Positions 1-7,256 of a stretch of DNA of 12,158 bases are shown here, piece by piece. Positions within the stretch are counted from its first letter, which is position 1. Each line of letters begins with the position of its first letter. This DNA comes from JAVBRU01 sp031547595 (GTDB taxonomy: Bacteria; Bacillota; Clostridia; Christensenellales; Aristaeellaceae): NCBI GenBank assembly GCA_031547595.1, contig JAVBRU010000064.1, positions 1 through 12,158 on the forward strand. Reading direction: 5' to 3'. The position numbers were made by a program, and so were the translations under genes. The notes beneath the pieces were generated by a model that made no database searches, had not been told where the DNA came from, and saw only the letters and a program-made list of their open reading frames with translations.

Positions 1-251
1 GCCAGCTCCTGCGCCATGGGGTCGTTTTTGCCCTCTGCCAGCCAGTCGCAGGCGCAGCGCACCAGCCAGTCCTCCAGTTCCTCATAGGAACCAAACTGGT
101 TCCGGGGCTGGGCGATGTCCTCGGCTTCATCGGTAAAGACCAGCTGGCCACCCAGGGCGTAGAGCGAGCCGTCCAGGGAATGGAAGGCGGCAGTGGCAAT
201 GGGGGAAAACTCGCAGGGCAGATGCGGGATGCGGTACAATTTTTGTTCCAT
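1..251 (-). CDS. Unrecognised protein, N-terminal 83 residues (runs off left edge)
   Basis: An open frame without stops runs from ATG at 251 to the left edge. It begins MEQKLYRIPHLPCEF and ends in this window at NDPMAQEL. The start is chosen because an AGGAGGG ribosome binding site lies 7 to 8 bases upstream. The fragment is acidic in its second half (DEAEDIA, YEELEDW) and has three cysteines (C13, C66, C68). There is no signal peptide or membrane segment, so it is probably cytoplasmic. I do not recognise the family, and the C-terminus is missing. It is separated from the upstream GH43 gene by a terminator and about 490 bases, so it is probably a separate transcription unit. That it is a real gene rests on the ribosome binding site and the uninterrupted frame. 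Confidence 0.6.
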   Translation of the reverse strand, partial: MEQKLYRIPHLPCEFSPIATAAFHSLDGSLYALGGQLVFTDEAEDIAQPRNQFGSYEELEDWLVRCACDWLAEGKNDPMAQEL

Positions 252-353
252 GGTTTTGTCCCTCCTTCAAATGGTGCGCGAGGCAGCCTGGTGGCGGCCG
301 GGTGCCTCCCAACCGCGAGCCCATTTTCGCGTCCGCCGCGGCAAATAGCAACA

Positions 354-428
354 ACGAAACGGCGACAAAAAAGCTACGTTTGGACGAACAGAAAAAGACG
401 AAGCGCCGCCCTTTTGTCGCCGTTTCGT
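354..428. repeat. 17-bp perfect inverted repeat, 41-base spacer
   Basis: The left arm ACGAAACGGCGACAAAA (354-370) is the exact reverse complement of the right arm (412-428). Five Ts at 433-437 follow the right arm after four bases. On the plus strand it could therefore act as a terminator-like hairpin, though a 41-base loop is long for that. Parts of the arm recur loosely in the spacer (GACGAACAG, GACGAAGCG). Its function is unknown: it could be a structured leader, a repeat family member or a binding site. Confidence 0.7.
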
Positions 429-499
429 CGCCTTTTTCAGTACGCGCGTATATACGGAAGGAAAGAAACCGACCCCCTGGCCCACCCGTTTCCTGGCAT

Positions 500-525
500 A
501 AAGCCGACGAGGTTGGTCGGCTTTT
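500..525 (+). terminator. Possible hairpin terminator
   Basis: A 9-bp stem AAAGCCGAC (500-508) pairs with GTCGGCTTT (516-524) around a 7-base loop, with a short T run at its right end. There is no plus-strand gene immediately before it. It may instead be a structural element in the minus-strand leader of the gene at 251. Weak call. Confidence 0.3.
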
Positions 526-736
526 GCGCTTCGCCGTGGTGAAGGCTGGCCTTTTCAGCCAGGGGCCCCCAGGGGGCATCCAGTCTCTGCCATTCCTTCA
601 TCGAAGACCGCGGCCCTAAGCTGTGTGAATTTCCGACAAATTCAGGAGGGGGGGAGCAGAATAAATACATGGCGATTTAGTAACAACTGTACTCACAAGT
701 GATTCACAAATGTGGTTCCGAGAATATTTTAGACCG

Positions 737-774
737 AAAAACTGCCCCGGCACGGAGAGGTGTGTCGGGGCAGT
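737..774 (-). terminator. Intrinsic terminator of the GH43 gene
   Basis: A 13-bp stem (741-753 with 762-774) contains a single G-T wobble and an 8-base loop. Read on the minus strand it is immediately followed by TTTTT (737-741). It lies about 70 bases beyond the GH43 stop codon and is the clearest terminator on this side of the window. Confidence 0.85.
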
Positions 775-788
775 CTTGCAGGGCACCT

Positions 789-824
789 GCTGCTGTCAGG
801 GCATTATATCCGCCTGACAGCAGC
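789..824. repeat. 12-bp perfect hairpin just after the GH43 stop
   Basis: GCTGCTGTCAGG (789-800) pairs perfectly with CCTGACAGCAGC (813-824) around a 12-base loop. It lies between the GH43 stop codon and the terminator at 737-774. On the minus strand no T run follows it, so it is not itself a standard terminator. It could stabilise the 3' end of the transcript. Confidence 0.6.
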
Positions 825-841
825 GAAAAAGCATAACGAGA

Positions 842-2713
842 TCAGGAAACCTTTCCAGTCCAATCGGTGAAGGTGATGCGCACGAACATAGCTTCCACAG
901 GCACATCCATGTCAATATAGTTCAGGATGTTGGAGGTACCCTCCCACACAGTGACCCAGCCCTCTGTGGAATTTTCTTCAGAGGTTGGCGCGGTGACAGG
1001 GTTTTCAATGCCCTTATACACTTCCAGCTTATAGGTGTATTCCGCATGATCGGTGCCAAAGGTGTTGGCACGGTTCAGTTCGACATCCTTGATCATTACA
1101 CGAATAGAATCCACATTATAGTAGCCCTTCAAAGACACCAGATACCAGGGCTGTGCGTCGTCATCAGCGGGCTGCCACCAGGTCAGAGGAGATTCGTCGG
1201 AGGCATACATGGGATGGCGACCCTCATGATAGCTGGACACACCATAGCCCTGACGGGCGGACAGGATATCGGAGCCGGTTTCGTTGCCAGCTTCCCCGCA
1301 GGGATTGGCCAGCACACCCGGCACATACTGGGGCTTTTCGGACAGGCTGGGCACTACCAAGATGCCGTCTTCGGTTATATATGCGGGATCAGCGCCCAGG
1401 CGGCGTTCCATGTCGCCTTCATATCCTACGTTTACGGTATAGAAGCACCAGAGCTGGCCGCCAGGGCCTTCAGCGATGGAGCCATGGCCGCCGCCGCGCA
1501 CTGCGCCCCACATAGCGTCATCGCCATCAGGGTTGATGACTTCTTGGTCCTGGTATACCCAATTGTCAGCGTTGAGCAGGTCATCGGTTTTGTTGGTGTA
1601 AACGCCGAAGGTGTAGGAGTCATACTGGGTGCCGCCGGTGGCGAAGGTCCAGTAATACACGCCATTGTACTTGATCATCATAGAGCCTTCGGCGAAGCCG
1701 GTGGCATAGTCTTCATGGTGCTGGCCAAAGCCTTCCCAGGTCACATTGGGGTTGAAGGTAATCACCGGCACGGGAGCGGTAATCAGTTCGGTGGGGTTTT
1801 CGGGATTGAGTTCAGCGATGCACAGATACTCGGCACCCATACCCCATAGCAGGTACATCCGGTTGGTGTCGTGATCCACGAATATGTCCACATCGCTGTG
1901 AGCAGCGATGATCAGGGCTTCCGGATCGTCGGCTACATCGGCGGAATGAGATGCGCCGTAGGTGTTATCATCCTTGTTGTACAGGGCATTATCGCTGAAG
2001 GACATGCCGCGGTAGGTGAAATCGCCTAGATCCTCCCAGGGGCCGACGGGAGTTTCGGAAGAGAAGATGTGAGAGCCGTTCCAGGCAAGGTAGAAGGAGG
2101 TTTTGCCATTTTCATCGGTGCGGTAATCCATGCTGGGAGCCGTAAAGCTCATCTTGGTGCCATCGGTACGTAAAGCAGGGACCACTTCCCAGTTCACGAA
2201 ATCTTCGGACCGCAGCTGATAGCCGCCGGAAGCATAAACATACCAAATGCCGTCATAATAGAAGCCATGAGGGTCGGCAGCAGAACGGCTGATGTTTTCT
2301 TGCAAGTAGGTGGCTGTGCCAAGGAACAGGGTGGCGTTGGCTAAGTGGGTGTAGCGCTCGATGGGGCCGGTGGCGATCAGATTCGCAATGAAAGCCGCGC
2401 TGAAGGGGGCATCGGACACCACGCCCAGCGTCTTGCCCGCCTGAGCGGAATAATTGTAGTTGAACACCAGGGGATTGCAGTAGACGGGGGCATTTTCGGG
2501 GGTGTAGCCCTCATTGAAGATCTGGCCCTTGGCCTGGGGATACACGCCTTCTGGCTTAGCCACATGGTTGCCGAACACCGTCAGTTCGACCAGACCAGGC
2601 ACCAGGCCGCTGACGGCTTCTTCGGAGGCCGCCTCTTCAGCGCCGGCAGTCATCATGCAGGCAGTGCTGAGAAGAAGCGCCGCTGCAAGGAGCAGAGATA
2701 GAAATTTTTTCAT
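842..2713 (-). CDS. Secreted GH43-type glycoside hydrolase with C-terminal F5/8C-like domain
   Basis: This is a predicted exported five-bladed beta-propeller hydrolase of family GH43, whose members cleave arabinose-, xylose- or galactose-containing glycans. Residues 1-25 form a signal peptide, with likely signal peptidase I cleavage after AGA (23-25). Expected catalytic positions are visible: base D147 in AADPHG, pKa-tuning D274 in HSDVDIFVDHD, and acid E342 in FAEGSMMIKYNGVYYW. The GGGHGS motif with H410 matches the metal-site histidine region. Residues about 475-623 resemble an F5/8 type C (discoidin) carbohydrate-binding domain (TWWQP, DSIRVMIKD, MFVRITFTDW). The protein ends soon after the ITFTDWTGK strand, a little short of the usual domain end. 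The start has an AGAGG ribosome binding site about 7 bases upstream. The gene lies downstream of the kinase and binding-protein genes, so it is a plausible regulon target. Substrate is not determinable. C19 lies in LSTAC, a poor lipobox. Confidence 0.85.
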   Translation of the reverse strand: MKKFLSLLLAAALLLSTACMMTAGAEEAASEEAVSGLVPGLVELTVFGNHVAKPEGVYPQAKGQIFNEGYTPENAPVYCNPLVFNYNYSAQAGKTLGVVSDAPFSAAFIANLIATGPIERYTHLANATLFLGTATYLQENISRSAADPHGFYYDGIWYVYASGGYQLRSEDFVNWEVVPALRTDGTKMSFTAPSMDYRTDENGKTSFYLAWNGSHIFSSETPVGPWEDLGDFTYRGMSFSDNALYNKDDNTYGASHSADVADDPEALIIAAHSDVDIFVDHDTNRMYLLWGMGAEYLCIAELNPENPTELITAPVPVITFNPNVTWEGFGQHHEDYATGFAEGSMMIKYNGVYYWTFATGGTQYDSYTFGVYTNKTDDLLNADNWVYQDQEVINPDGDDAMWGAVRGGGHGSIAEGPGGQLWCFYTVNVGYEGDMERRLGADPAYITEDGILVVPSLSEKPQYVPGVLANPCGEAGNETGSDILSARQGYGVSSYHEGRHPMYASDESPLTWWQPADDDAQPWYLVSLKGYYNVDSIRVMIKDVELNRANTFGTDHAEYTYKLEVYKGIENPVTAPTSEENSTEGWVTVWEGTSNILNYIDMDVPVEAMFVRITFTDWTGKVS

Positions 2714-2972
2714 GACGATACCTCTTTCTTTTTGTATTTGGGTTCATCTGCCGCAGCCCAGGCAGCGACGTTGTCGTGTCTGGCTTCCGCGCATTGATGC
2801 CCAATGTTGAATACATTCTATCTCACACTTCTCATTCAAAAATAGTAGAATCCTGCTTTGAAACATGCACAAAAATGACATTCTTGTATTATCAGTTTCC
2901 TATAAAAAACAAGAGGCGCGCCCCCTCTGTGCGGAAGAGCTACACCCCTTATCCCATTTCATATATCCCATT
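2714..2972. other. Intergenic region upstream of the GH43 gene
   Basis: These 259 bases separate two minus-strand genes. The half next to the binding-protein gene carries a weak terminator (2904-2928). The AT-rich middle (about 2800-2910) is the likely site of a promoter for the GH43 gene, with several TTGNNN and TANNNT-like hexamers but none at convincing spacing. No gene is supported here. Confidence 0.4.
2904..2928 (-). terminator. Weak intrinsic terminator after the binding-protein gene
   Basis: On the minus strand a 5-bp GC-rich stem (AGAGG with CCTCT, 2912-2916 and 2924-2928) with a 7-base loop is followed by TGTTTTTTA. It lies 45 bases after the stop of the solute-binding protein. The short stem makes it a leaky candidate, so some read-through into the GH43 gene is possible. 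Confidence 0.5.
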
Positions 2973-4445
2973 TTACGGGTTCATGTTCTCGCTCTCCATC
3001 TCTCGTTCTGCCAACCAGGCGGTCAGCTGCCGTTGGTTTTCGGCGATGATCTGGTCGATACCGGCCTTTTTCAATTCCTGGTTGAATATCATCAGCGCCC
3101 CATCCACATCTGTAACCAGGCCACACTCTAGGGCGGGGGTATAGGATGCGATCACGGCGTTCACTGCTTCCACCTCTCTGGCTACCGCAGCGCTGTCGAA
3201 GGTGTAGCCCAGAGTGCGGGAAACCAACGCCTCGTTTTCAAAGGCGATCATTTCCGCGGCGAAATCCTCTGTGGAGGGCAGCCAATGATCCACCTTGGCT
3301 TGATCCCCGAACCGGGTGAACACCCGGCGATAATCGCCAGCTTTGGTGCTCTGGATCACGTGGGGGCTCACCCGGGTAAAATGAACGTTTTCAATGCCAT
3401 TGGACAGCAGATTGGCCAATCGCTCGTCGCTGTAGAGCAGATTCAAAAACTGTACCGCCTTGTCCGGATGGGCGCTGGTGACAGGCACAGCCCACATGCG
3501 CTCCTGGATGGCACTGGTGGAGCTCAGGGCATGGGTGGTCTGCACCAAAACCCATGTCTGCTGGGAGGAGACGCTCCGCGACGTTGGTCCCTCAATGGGT
3601 GCAAAGCTGGTGGGCTGGCAGAAGATCTGGCCGCTAGCCATGCGTGTGCCCGGCAGGATACCGCCGGTCATGGCATCCGTCGGCAAATATTCCTTTTCCA
3701 GCCATTCCCGTGTTTTATGGCAGAAATCCCGGTATTGCTTCGAGGAAAACAGGTTTTCCAGTTCCGTGCTGCCTTGGGGATCGAATGTGACCCCAAAGGC
3801 AAATATCCCGCTGCCGCAGTTTTCCAATTCAAAAAAATAATTCATAATGGATACGTCGCCTGTTTCAAAGGCCATGCCATACAGATCGGGATCATATGCC
3901 TTTACGGCGGCAAACACCCGGTCCAGATCCTCAAGGGTGCAAGGATCGGGTACCGTCACCCCCGCCGCCTTCGCGATCGTTTGGTTATATACTATGCCGC
4001 CGGAGCGGGCACAGTAAGCATCACCGGGAATAGCATATAGCCGATCGCCCACCCGGCCTGCAGAAAGCTGATCCCCAAACAGCGCCCTGATATCCGGGCC
4101 AAATTCCTCCACCAGTTCATCCAGCGGCAGCAGCATTTCATCTGCTGCCATGCTCACCATGGGCAGCGTCAGCCCAGCCATCACCAAATCCAGCGGCTCG
4201 TTATTTTCAATCATCATGCTCACCCGCTGGGCATGCTGCTGAATGCTCACATCCAGCAGGCGCACCCGCACCCCGATGGTCGGCACCGTAATTTGGTTCA
4301 CAGCCTCTTCCACGGCGGGAATGCCCGGGTTTTCTGCCCCAAAGGTGACGGTTTCGATGACCAGCTCCACGATTTCCTCGCCCCGCACTGGCACTGCGGA
4401 TAAAAGCAGCATGCAAAGCAGCATCCATACTACTGCGCGTTTCAT
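2973..4445 (-). CDS. Extracellular solute-binding protein, DUF3502 type, without lipobox
   Basis: This is a family 1-like ABC solute-binding protein of the kind found with carbohydrate importers. Its C-terminal part resembles DUF3502 (about residues 355-485; TPALECGLVTDVDGALMIFN region). Visible hallmarks are a two-lobe binding-protein pattern with LDLVMAGL (85-92), YAIPG (137-141) and PDKAVQFLNLLYSDERLANL (327-346). Residues 1-22 are a signal peptide, with likely signal peptidase I cleavage after VRG. The only cysteine there, C11, lies inside the hydrophobic core and does not form a lipobox, whereas Gram-positive binding proteins are normally lipoproteins. The start codon overlaps the kinase stop as ATGA, implying translational coupling. 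No permease or ATPase gene is adjacent. I infer that it may present a sugar to the kinase rather than serve uptake; a transport role with a distant permease is the alternative. Confidence 0.8.
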   Translation of the reverse strand: MKRAVVWMLLCMLLLSAVPVRGEEIVELVIETVTFGAENPGIPAVEEAVNQITVPTIGVRVRLLDVSIQQHAQRVSMMIENNEPLDLVMAGLTLPMVSMAADEMLLPLDELVEEFGPDIRALFGDQLSAGRVGDRLYAIPGDAYCARSGGIVYNQTIAKAAGVTVPDPCTLEDLDRVFAAVKAYDPDLYGMAFETGDVSIMNYFFELENCGSGIFAFGVTFDPQGSTELENLFSSKQYRDFCHKTREWLEKEYLPTDAMTGGILPGTRMASGQIFCQPTSFAPIEGPTSRSVSSQQTWVLVQTTHALSSTSAIQERMWAVPVTSAHPDKAVQFLNLLYSDERLANLLSNGIENVHFTRVSPHVIQSTKAGDYRRVFTRFGDQAKVDHWLPSTEDFAAEMIAFENEALVSRTLGYTFDSAAVAREVEAVNAVIASYTPALECGLVTDVDGALMIFNQELKKAGIDQIIAENQRQLTAWLAEREMESENMNP

Positions 4446-6061
4446 CTTTTTCTTTCCTCCTTCATGGGAAAATACAAATCCACCTGGGCTCCGCCCTCCG
4501 GCGCGTTGCTGAGGAACAGACGGGCCTGATCCTTGTAAATCAAGCGGATCCGTTCAATGGTGTTCTGAATGCCAATGCCCAGGTCGGGCTGTTTTTCTCG
4601 GGTTTGCTGAAATAAACGCACCTGCCGCAGGATCTCCTCCGGGTATCCGCTGCCGCTATCCCGGATCAGCACATGCAATTGCTCCTCTGCATTTTTTTCA
4701 ATTTGGATCAGCACCTCATTGCGCTCCCCCGGCTTCAGGGAATGCTTGATGGCGTTTTCGGCAAAGGTTTGGATCACGATGGGCGGAATCATTTGACTTC
4801 GCAGGTCATCTGGGCAACGAATCGCATAGAAGAACACGTTCGGATAGCGAGTCTGCTGCAATTTAAAATAATATTCTACGTGGTTCAGTTCCGCCTCCAG
4901 CGGTACCAGCGGATCGTTGACGTAAGTCACATACCGATAATAATCGGACAAGCAGACCACGGTGCTTTGGATCAGGTCGTATTCTTCCGGCTCCATGGAA
5001 TAAATCAGATTCAAGGTATTCAGCACAAAATGTGGCTGCATCTGCTGGGACAGATATCTGACCTGCGTGCGTTCATTTTCCAACTGGGTTTCGTACATTT
5101 CCATACGCATGCCGGCCAACTGCTCCACCGACCGGTTGAACTGGGCATTCAGCCGGTCAAATTCACTGGAGGTAGTCTTTTCGGGAATCCGATAGGCAGT
5201 GTCGCCGCTTTCGATACGTTGGATGGCCTCCATTAAATCACGCAGGGGCAACAGCACCAATTTCCGCAGGGTGAGCCATATAAATGGAATAGACAGCAGC
5301 ATCACCACCGACAGAATAGCCAAAGCCTTCACACTGGTAGGCAGGGAAACCGCCGCGTCTGGCAGGCGATAACGGAGCAGGCACTGGGCCTGAGCAGACG
5401 GCACATCCACCGTGCCCGCCTCCTCCAGGGCCATGTCCGTCAGCAGCTGGTATCCATCCTCCTGCAAGCCCCACTCCGCCAGCAGCCGATCCGTCTGTAC
5501 CCAGGCACCATACCGGGTGCCCCGCCGGGTGCCGGAAAACATCAGTGTGTCCCCCATCAGCAGGGGATGCAGCGCCCATTTTCCGTCAACCCCCTCCAGC
5601 CACTCCGTCTGCTCGGGATCCTTCAGCCGGGCCGTCACCTCTTGGATAGCCCGGGTGTCATCGCCCGAAATAATCAGGATGTCTCCTTCCGGCTGATAAA
5701 TAAAATAGCCATCGATTAAGGGAAATTGAGCCAGCCAATCCTTCATTTCTGTATTCAGAGCCACCTGACTGCGCAGGGCGTCATACTGAGCCGGACCTTC
5801 CTCTGCTCTGGACAGGGCCAGGCTGAAATCATAGCTCCGGCTCATGGAATACAGCCGGGTCTGGGTCTGGGCCAATTCCCTGTCCAGCTGATTGACATAG
5901 AGAGACTGCACATAGCTGTGCTCTCGCAGCATGCTGGCCCTGGTGGCCGCAGTCAGACGCAGTGTACTGAGAATGGAAAGCACATTCAGCGTCAGCAGCA
6001 CCACAGTCACCGTGGTAAACAGCCGCAGGGTCAGGGATCGGACTCGTGGCTTTGGCCGCAT
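4442..6061 (-). CDS. YesM-family sensor histidine kinase
   Basis: This is a membrane sensor kinase of the His_kinase (PF06580) / HATPase_c type that partners AraC-type response regulators, usually in carbohydrate sensing. Domains in order: TM1 about 14-36; extracellular sensor about 37-243; TM2 about 244-266; HAMP-like linker about 267-318; dimerisation/phosphoacceptor with H344 in QMQPHFVLNTLN; and an ATPase domain with N436 in FAENAIKH, DSGSG (468-472) and GIGIQN (495-500). Length (539 residues) is usual for the family. The phosphoacceptor motif has HFVLNTL where most relatives have HFLYNTL. The start has AAAGGAG 10 bases upstream. It is divergent from its likely partner regulator and translationally coupled to the downstream binding protein. 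Confidence 0.9.
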   Translation of the reverse strand: MRPKPRVRSLTLRLFTTVTVVLLTLNVLSILSTLRLTAATRASMLREHSYVQSLYVNQLDRELAQTQTRLYSMSRSYDFSLALSRAEEGPAQYDALRSQVALNTEMKDWLAQFPLIDGYFIYQPEGDILIISGDDTRAIQEVTARLKDPEQTEWLEGVDGKWALHPLLMGDTLMFSGTRRGTRYGAWVQTDRLLAEWGLQEDGYQLLTDMALEEAGTVDVPSAQAQCLLRYRLPDAAVSLPTSVKALAILSVVMLLSIPFIWLTLRKLVLLPLRDLMEAIQRIESGDTAYRIPEKTTSSEFDRLNAQFNRSVEQLAGMRMEMYETQLENERTQVRYLSQQMQPHFVLNTLNLIYSMEPEEYDLIQSTVVCLSDYYRYVTYVNDPLVPLEAELNHVEYYFKLQQTRYPNVFFYAIRCPDDLRSQMIPPIVIQTFAENAIKHSLKPGERNEVLIQIEKNAEEQLHVLIRDSGSGYPEEILRQVRLFQQTREKQPDLGIGIQNTIERIRLIYKDQARLFLSNAPEGGAQVDLYFPMKEERKR

Positions 6062-6122
6062 GACAGAAACGCTCCTTTCAAAAGTCGCAAGAAAACGGGG
6101 GAAGAATCAGAAAATGTGTCGG

Positions 6123-6151
6123 TGGCCAGCGCTGACACTCCATGATATAAT
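6123..6151 (+). promoter_or_regulatory. Extended -10 promoter of the response regulator
   Basis: A perfect TATAAT (6146-6151) is preceded by TGA, giving the extended -10 form TGNTATAAT. TGGCCA (6123-6128) sits at 17-base spacing and matches the -35 consensus at four of six positions. An 8-bp palindrome CAGCGCTG (6127-6134) and a GTGTC/GACAC pair (6116-6120, 6134-6138) lie over the promoter and could be an operator, which is inference. The kinase gene is divergent from this same 124-base gap. Confidence 0.6.
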
Positions 6152-6185
6152 GGATGAGGAAAGCAGACGCAGGGGAGGCGAGAAT

Positions 6186-6962
6186 ATGAAGCTGATTATC
6201 GTGGATGATGAGATTCGGGCGGTTCAATCCCTGGTCAAACGCATATCCTGGTCGGATTTCGGCTTTGATCCGCCTCTGACCGCTCATTCCATGGCCCAGG
6301 CCCAGGCAGTTTTTCAGCAGCAGCCCCTACAGCTGATGCTGTGCGATATTGAAATGCCCCAGGGTTCCGGCCTGTATCTGTTTGAATGGGTGAAGGCCTA
6401 CTACCCCAAGACGGAATGTATTTTCGTTACCTGCCACGACGAGTACAGTTATCTGCGCTCCGCCATGCAATTGGGCAGCTGCGATTATATTCTCAAACCC
6501 GTCAATTACGCGCTGCTGCGGGACGCGCTTTCCACCGTAGCAGAGCGGCTATTGGCCCGGGAAAAACGGGAAAGCCGGGAAAATCCAGAGCAAGTAGAAA
6601 CCACATTGTCCGCGCCCTCCCCGGTGGCTGCCTCCAACCCCTACATCAGCCAGCTGCTTCAGGTGTTGTCCGAGCGGCTCACAGAGGATCTGTCCATCAC
6701 CGATCTGGCAGACGCCATGCATTTGAACCCTCAGTACATCATGCGTCTGTTTAAAAAAGAAATAGGCTGCTCCATCCTGCAATACATCACTTCCCGACGC
6801 ATTGCCCTGGCAGTACAATATCTGGAGGAAACCAGCCTGCCCATCACTGAGGTAGCTCTCCACAGCGGTTTTGGTAATTATTCCTACTTCGCCCGTATTT
6901 TCAAGCGCTTCACCGGCGAAACCCCTGCCGCCTTCCGTAAAAGTAACACGGCCTCTTCCTGA
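6186..6962 (+). CDS. YesN-like response regulator (REC + AraC-type HTH)
   Basis: This is a transcription regulator phosphorylated by a YesM-type kinase, here most likely the divergent kinase at 4442-6061. Residues 1-125 form a receiver domain with acidic D7-D8-E9, phosphoacceptor D54 (LCDIEMPQGSG), T82 and K104 (LKP). After a variable linker (about 126-150), residues 155-255 form an AraC/XylS DNA-binding domain with two helix-turn-helix units (DLSITDLADAMHL, and LPITEVALHSGFGNYSYFAR). The start at 6186 is chosen because GGGGAGG lies 7 bases upstream and MKLIIVDDE is the canonical receiver N-terminus. An in-frame ATG at 6150 overlaps the promoter's -10 box and lacks a binding site. Total length is 258 residues, shorter than many YesN proteins because the linker is brief. 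Probable targets are the neighbouring binding-protein and GH43 genes (inference). Confidence 0.92.
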   Translation: MKLIIVDDEIRAVQSLVKRISWSDFGFDPPLTAHSMAQAQAVFQQQPLQLMLCDIEMPQGSGLYLFEWVKAYYPKTECIFVTCHDEYSYLRSAMQLGSCDYILKPVNYALLRDALSTVAERLLAREKRESRENPEQVETTLSAPSPVAASNPYISQLLQVLSERLTEDLSITDLADAMHLNPQYIMRLFKKEIGCSILQYITSRRIALAVQYLEETSLPITEVALHSGFGNYSYFARIFKRFTGETPAAFRKSNTASS

Positions 6963-7050
6963 TATTATAGCGGTCGCTCATATAGAAATCAATATAGGCT
7001 GATTGGATATTTCCTCACTTTTTACGCTCCCTGCCATTGCTTGGAGAGTC

Positions 7051-7226
7051 TTTGTTATACTAATGAGCTTCTAAAATCGATACAAAGCAGGCGTGAATTT
7101 TTCGTCAAGGCAAACGTAGAATTCGAAGGAATAGCAGCGCTATTTCTAGAATTCGGAGTGCCGCATTGGCGGAAAAGGCACGTCTGCGACTATCGATTTT
7201 AGATGCGAATTAGTATTATACACAAA
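7051..7226. repeat. 176-base imperfect palindrome (MITE-like or structured repeat)
   Basis: The two halves (7051-7135 and 7139-7226) are reverse complements over almost their full length, with roughly three quarters of positions matching by eye and a 3-base centre AGC. Best-matched blocks are TCTAAAATCGATA (left 7070-7082), ATACTAAT, GCAGRCGTG, the GAATTC sites, and a 9-bp inner stem at 7127-7135 with 7139-7147. Both ends begin TTTGT when read inward. It has no coding potential and no visible transposase. It most resembles a non-autonomous palindromic mobile element or a dispersed intergenic repeat; a structured RNA is the alternative. No clear target-site duplication was found. Confidence 0.7.
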
Positions 7227-7227
7227 T

Positions 7228-7256
7228 AATACCCCCCCGACAAAGCCGGGGGTATT
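7228..7256. terminator. Bidirectional intrinsic terminator
   Basis: AATACCCCC (7228-7236) pairs with GGGGGTATT (7248-7256) around an 11-base loop. T-containing tails lie on both sides (TATTTC on plus, TATTATTTG on minus). It lies between the convergent regulator and EtfA genes and probably serves both. Confidence 0.75.

Larger units (their letters stand above)
252..736. other. Gene-poor stretch with inverted repeats
   Basis: No frame here has both a plausible ribosome binding site and protein-like composition. The overlapping short frames on both strands look like chance frames in GC-rich DNA. It holds a perfect 17-bp inverted repeat (354-370 with 412-428), two overlapping 10-bp palindromes (441-450 and 447-456), a 9-bp stem at 500-524 and a 7-bp stem at 626-644. 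On the minus strand it would be the promoter and 5' leader region of the gene starting at 251, but I see no convincing promoter. Confidence 0.5.

Noticed and set aside
450..476. CGGAAGGAA stretch resembling the bacterial SRP RNA tip
   Set aside because: The required GGTCAGG before it and GCAGCC after it are absent, and the flanks do not fold into an SRP-like stem.
127..670. Short overlapping frames on both strands in the left intergenic region
   Set aside because: None has a good ribosome binding site or protein-like composition, and they overlap each other in several frames. They look like chance frames.
842..842. A frameshift explaining the short C-terminus of the GH43 protein
   Set aside because: None of the frames after the stop restores a discoidin-like end; hairpins and a terminator follow directly.
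1046..1849. A 267-codon open frame on the plus strand
   Set aside because: Antisense to the GH43 gene, with low-complexity Gly/Ala/His composition, no ribosome binding site and no family motif.
2656..2713. Lipoprotein signal in the GH43 protein (LSTAC)
   Set aside because: The residue three before Cys is Ser instead of Leu/Val/Ile, and a good signal peptidase I site (AGA) follows.
5931..6185. An N-terminal extension of the response regulator reading frame
   Set aside because: The extension crosses the TATAAT promoter and the divergent kinase start. The receiver domain starts naturally at MKLIIVDDE, with a strong ribosome binding site.
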